This document shows positions 61,277 to 64,000 of a stretch of 64,000 nucleotides of DNA, in pieces. Under the pieces are notes generated by a model, which was given only the letters and a program-made list of their open reading frames with translations, was not told where the DNA came from and ran no database searches. A program made the position numbers and the translations under genes. Each line of letters begins with the position of its first letter. The first letter of the stretch is position 1. Source of the DNA: Micromonospora tulbaghiae (lineage in GTDB: Bacteria; Actinomycetota; Actinomycetes; Mycobacteriales; Micromonosporaceae); contig NZ_FMCQ01000005.1 in assembly GCF_900091605.1 (NCBI RefSeq), forward strand, positions 400,493 to 464,492, in the 5' to 3' direction.

Positions 61277-62110
61277 GTGCTACCCATTGTCCTCGCCGCC
61301 GTGTCCGCGCTCGCCTTCGGCACCGCCGACTTCGCCGGCGGCAAGGCGTCCCGGCGCGCCGACCCGATCGCCGTGACAGTGGTGTCGCAGATCCTCAGCG
61401 TCCCGCTGCTGCTCGTACTCGTCCTCGTGGTGCCCGGCTCGCCGAGCCCGCTCGACCTGGGGTGGGGACTGCTGGCCGGCGTAGCGGGCGCGGGTGGCGT
61501 CATGCTGCTCTACCGCGCGCTCGCCACCGGCGTGATGGCTGTCGTCGCCCCGGTCACCGCGATCACCGCGGCGATCGTGCCGATCGTCGCCGGCCTGGTT
61601 CTCGCACACTCCCCGGGCGCCGTCGCGCTCGGCGGCGCCGGGCTCGCCGTGGTCGCCATCGGCCTGGTCAGCCTGGGGGAGCGCGGTGCGACGCGCCGCG
61701 TCTCGGGCCGCGTGCTCGGCATGGCGCTGGCCGCCGGGCTGCTCTTCGGCATCTTCTTCGCGCTGCTCGGCCAGGCCGACGAGGCCGCCGGCATGTGGCC
61801 GGTTCTGGCGGTACGCGTCAGCTCGATCGCGTTCGGCCTCGCGCTCGCCGTCCGCACCGGCGCACGACTGCGCCTGGGGCGGCGGGTCCTCGGCTGGGCC
61901 GCGGCGGCCGGCCTGCTCGACTCCGCCGCGAACGCGCTCTTCCTCGCCGCGGCGGGCCGGGGACACCTGAGCGTGGTGGCCGCCATCGCCTCGCTCTACC
62001 CGGCGAGCACGGTCCTGCTCGCGCTCGCCGTCGACCGGGAACGACTCCGGCCGGCACAGGTCGCGGGGCTGGGCTTCGCCGCGGCAGCGCTCGTCCTCTC
62101 CAGCGTCTGA
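61277..62110 (+). CDS. EamA/DMT superfamily transporter
   Basis: A 277-residue ten-span membrane protein of the drug/metabolite transporter superfamily, with two EamA repeats: PIVLAAVSALAFGTADFAGG to about residue 140, and GRVLGMALAAGLLFGIFFAL to the end. No hydrophilic domain. The substrate (amino acid, metabolite or drug export) is not predictable. GTG 61277 places the first helix at the N-terminus. It is divergent from the XRE-cupin gene, whose operator probably lies in the 41-base gap. Confidence 0.85.
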   Translation: MLPIVLAAVSALAFGTADFAGGKASRRADPIAVTVVSQILSVPLLLVLVLVVPGSPSPLDLGWGLLAGVAGAGGVMLLYRALATGVMAVVAPVTAITAAIVPIVAGLVLAHSPGAVALGGAGLAVVAIGLVSLGERGATRRVSGRVLGMALAAGLLFGIFFALLGQADEAAGMWPVLAVRVSSIAFGLALAVRTGARLRLGRRVLGWAAAAGLLDSAANALFLAAAGRGHLSVVAAIASLYPASTVLLALAVDRERLRPAQVAGLGFAAAALVLSSV

Positions 62111-62149
62111 GCCCTGTCGCAGGCCTGCTTCCGCCCGTACCCTCTCCTC

Positions 62150-62947
62150 ATGCGCGTCGCCGTCTGCCAGCTCAACGCCCGCGACGACCGGGCGGCGAAC
62201 CTCGCCGCCGCCGAGGCCCTGCTGGTCAGGGCCGCGGCGGCCGGCGCGGATCTCGCCCTGCTTCCGGAGTACGTCGACTACCTCGGTCACGCCGACCGGA
62301 TGCCGCCGGCCGAGCCGGTCGACGGCACGGTGGGGCGGTTCTTCGCGGAGGCCGCCCGCAGGCTGGGTATGTGGGTGATCGCCGGCTCGTTCCACGAGGC
62401 CGGTCCGGACCCGGCGCACACCTGGAACACCTCCCTGGTCTTCGACCGCGAGGGCGTGCTCGCCGCCGCGTACCGGAAGATCCATCTGTACGACGTGGAG
62501 ATCCCCGGTCGCGTCTCCTACCTGGAGTCGGCAACCGTCGCACCCGGCGAGAAGCCGGTGGTGGTCGACGTCGAGGGCCTCCGGGTGGGCCTGTCCATCT
62601 GTTACGACCTGCGGTTCCCGGAGTTGTACCGGCAGCTCGCCACCGACGGCGGCGCCGAGCTGCTCGTCGTGCCGGCGGCGTTCATGATGCACACCGGGCG
62701 GGACCACTGGGAGGTGCTGCTGCGGGCCCGGGCGATCGAGAACCAGTGCTTCGTGGCGGCGGCGGGCCAGACAGGCGACCACGATCCGGGCCGGACCTGC
62801 TTCGGACGCAGCATCGTGGTCGACCCGTGGGGGACGGTGCTGAGCCAGGTCGCCGACGGTCCGGGGCTGGCCGTCGCCGAGATCGACCTGGAGCGGCTGC
62901 GGAAGATCCGCAGCGAGCTGCCCAGCCTCGCCAACCGCCGGCTCTGA
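62150..62947 (+). CDS. Carbon-nitrogen hydrolase (Nit/nitrilase superfamily)
   Basis: A 265-residue amidase-type enzyme with the catalytic triad Glu in LALLPEYVDY (about 42), Lys in AYRKIHLYDVEIPGR (about 110) and Cys in LSICYDLRFPELYRQLA (about 150). The pattern is that of Nit1/Nit2-like omega-amidases, including the deaminated-glutathione amidases; a repair-type role is likely but the substrate is not shown. ATG 62150. Confidence 0.9.
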   Translation: MRVAVCQLNARDDRAANLAAAEALLVRAAAAGADLALLPEYVDYLGHADRMPPAEPVDGTVGRFFAEAARRLGMWVIAGSFHEAGPDPAHTWNTSLVFDREGVLAAAYRKIHLYDVEIPGRVSYLESATVAPGEKPVVVDVEGLRVGLSICYDLRFPELYRQLATDGGAELLVVPAAFMMHTGRDHWEVLLRARAIENQCFVAAAGQTGDHDPGRTCFGRSIVVDPWGTVLSQVADGPGLAVAEIDLERLRKIRSELPSLANRRL

Positions 62948-62953
62948 CCGCGG

Positions 62954-63175
62954 TCAGCTACCGAACAGCAGGCCCAGCGCGGCGATACCGGCGATCGCCG
63001 CTGCCGTGATCAGCAGGGCGGTGGTCATCCGGGAGGGGCCGCGCCGGGCCAGGCGTCTGACCGACAGCAGCAGTACGGCGAGCACGACGGCCCCGATCAC
63101 CAACTGCCAGAACGGCAGCAGGAGGCCGAGCAGAGCGTCCTCGGCGACGGCCGGGACCGGGGACGGATCATCCAT
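62954..63175 (-). CDS. Small two-span membrane protein
   Basis: A 73-residue protein: acidic N-terminus (DDPSPVPAVAEDALLG), membrane helix (PFWQLVIGAVVLAVLLLSVR), basic loop RRLARRGPSRM, second helix (TTALLITAAAIAGIAALGLL). ATG 63175. The family and function are not recognised. It converges on the nitrilase gene with six bases between. Confidence 0.68.
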   Translation of the reverse strand: MDDPSPVPAVAEDALLGLLLPFWQLVIGAVVLAVLLLSVRRLARRGPSRMTTALLITAAAIAGIAALGLLFGS

Positions 63176-63268
63176 GCCGACCACTCTGGCACGGCGTCGC
63201 TGTTGGCGTCCCCCTTCGGCACTGGCCTTCCGCGGGCCGGCGCGCTCGCCCCAATGACGATCATTGAT

Positions 63269-63297
63269 TTGCCTTCCGAGGCGGGTCCGCGTAACTT
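63269..63297 (+). promoter_or_regulatory. rrn promoter P1
   Basis: -35 TTGCCT (63269-63274), 17-base spacer, -10 TAACTT (63292-63297). It is the farthest of three equally spaced-core promoters before 16S, in an otherwise gene-free 640-base stretch (63176-63818). Confidence 0.55.
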
Positions 63298-63411
63298 TCT
63301 CTCTGCACGAGGGAGGCCGGGCAAACCGGCCGAGAACGGGCACCAGGCTGGTGGCGGTGACGCCGAGCCAGACTGAGATTCGGGCGGTGCTCGACACTCC
63401 GGGACACGGAG

Positions 63412-63440
63412 TTGCGAATGCGAAGCCGACCGGGTAGAGT
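63412..63440 (+). promoter_or_regulatory. rrn promoter P2
   Basis: -35 TTGCGA (63412-63417), 17-base spacer, -10 TAGAGT (63435-63440). Confidence 0.65.
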
Positions 63441-63583
63441 TCGGAAGCCGGCAGGGAGCCGGGCGGGTGGTCGCGAGAGCGACGCCGGCCGGTCCGCCGA
63501 AACCCACGAGAGCAACGACCACCGGAAACGGTGAGCGTCAGCGTGGGTCTGGTCGAACCAAGTTGATCACCTCGAACACGAGG

Positions 63584-63612
63584 TTGACGACGGAGGCAAG
63601 ACCGAGTAGGTT
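63584..63612 (+). promoter_or_regulatory. rrn promoter P3
   Basis: -35 TTGACG (63584-63589), 17-base spacer, -10 TAGGTT (63607-63612), the best match of the three to a vegetative actinobacterial rRNA promoter and the nearest to 16S. Confidence 0.75.
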
Positions 63613-63818
63613 TGAGGGGTTGCCCCAAACGGGGGTTCCGCTGAAGCGGGGCTTTCTGGTTGGTGTGTGGTTGTTCTTTGAGAACTCAACAGGGTGCTTG
63701 TAAAGCCAGTGCCAATTGTTTTATACCCCGGACTGGTGGCCATTCTTTTGGGAGTGGTTGCTGGTTGGGATTCCTTTGGCAACACTTTTGTTGCCAGGTT
63801 ATGCTGTTCGACAAGTTT
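63613..63818 (+). other. rRNA leader with processing and antitermination elements
   Basis: This AT-richer leader holds a CCCC/GGGG hairpin (63623-63634), a CCGC/GCGG stem (63638-63649), GTTCT/AGAAC around TTG (63673-63685, within the TTTGAGAACTCAA leader block typical of actinobacterial rrn operons) and a TGGCAAC/GTTGCCA stem (63777-63796) close to the 16S start. The last is a plausible RNase III processing site arm or local hairpin. Confidence 0.7.
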
Positions 63819-64000
63819 TTGTTGGAGAGTTTGATCCTGGCTCAGGACGAACGCTGGCGGCGTGCTTAACACATGCAAGTCGAGCGGAAAGGCCCTTCGG
63901 GGTACTCGAGCGGCGAACGGGTGAGTAACACGTGAGCAACCTGCCCCAGGCTTTGGGATAACCCCGGGAAACCGGGGCTAATACCGAATATGACCTTGCA
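63819..64000 (+). rRNA. 16S ribosomal RNA, 3' part outside the window
   Basis: The universal 16S start AGAGTTTGATCCTGGCTCAG begins at 63826; the mature 5' end is estimated at about 63819 by alignment to E. coli numbering. About 180 bases are visible, including the helix region GGCGGCGTGCTTAACACATG and the variable V1 loop. The sequence is of the Micromonosporaceae type. The rest of the operon lies to the right. Confidence 0.97.

Noticed and set aside
63540..63582. TTGATC at 63563 as an additional rrn promoter
   Set aside because: No -10-like hexamer at 16-18 bases; the spacing falls into the P3 -35 region.

Overview
This is a high-GC chromosomal segment from an actinobacterium, most likely a Micromonosporaceae member close to Micromonospora. 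That call rests on GC-rich third codon positions, frequent GTG/TTG starts, mycothiol-linked and actinobacterial-type enzymes (Rv2466c-like, paired ClpP1/ClpP2, Eis-like, EttA), and the first ~180 bases of a Micromonospora-like 16S rRNA at the right edge. It is mostly core chromosome. I see no insertion sequence, prophage or CRISPR array.

Layout. 1-2.8 kb: the end of a GNAT acetyltransferase and a class A penicillin-binding protein. 2.9-6.3 kb: a translationally coupled cobalamin/siroheme trio (CobC-like aminotransferase, CobT, CysG-type fusion). 6.5-10.5 kb: a trehalose pair, OtsA coupled to an unusual OtsB-GH15 fusion. 10.7-11.2 kb: an intact RHH antitoxin with a decayed PIN toxin. 11.4-20.7 kb: EttA, a thioesterase, a YbjN protein, a truncated haemoglobin, an MFS exporter, MscS, an HNH nuclease, and a class F sortase beside a surface protein without a visible LPXTG motif. 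20.3-31.4 kb: an Lrp-type regulator divergent from an eleven-gene operon that takes tryptophan through kynurenine and 3-hydroxyanthranilate, then by meta cleavage to pyruvate and acetyl-CoA; only kynurenine formamidase is not seen. 31.6-39.6 kb: amidase, two small conserved proteins, PepN, an Rv2466c-like DsbA-fold reductase, a DUF1015 protein and RpiB.

39.6-55.7 kb is a more variable block: Eis-like acetyltransferase, lipoprotein, PrpE-like ligase, M14 carboxypeptidase, a membrane-anchored Hsp70 with a predicted outer beta-propeller, MOSC protein, questin-oxidase-like protein, deaminase, an orphan Imm35-like protein, small membrane/exported proteins, a macrodomain protein and a very short minus-strand gene. 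55.8-60.6 kb: tRNA-Gly, tRNA-Pro, then the tig-clpP1-clpP2-clpX proteostasis cluster with a ClgR-like operator. 60.6-63.2 kb: XRE-cupin regulator, EamA transporter, nitrilase-family hydrolase and a small membrane protein. 63.2-64 kb: three tandem promoters, the leader, and the start of an rRNA operon.

The most unusual non-coding signal is a set of intergenic inverted repeats (595-649, 6377-6445, 40090-40146) whose arms all open with GATC-W-W-G-V-A-S-T-T although the rest of the stems and loops differ. The most unusual coding signals are the 38-codon Cys-x-Cys ORF at 54393-54509, the OtsB-GH15 fusion and the Hsp70-propeller protein.
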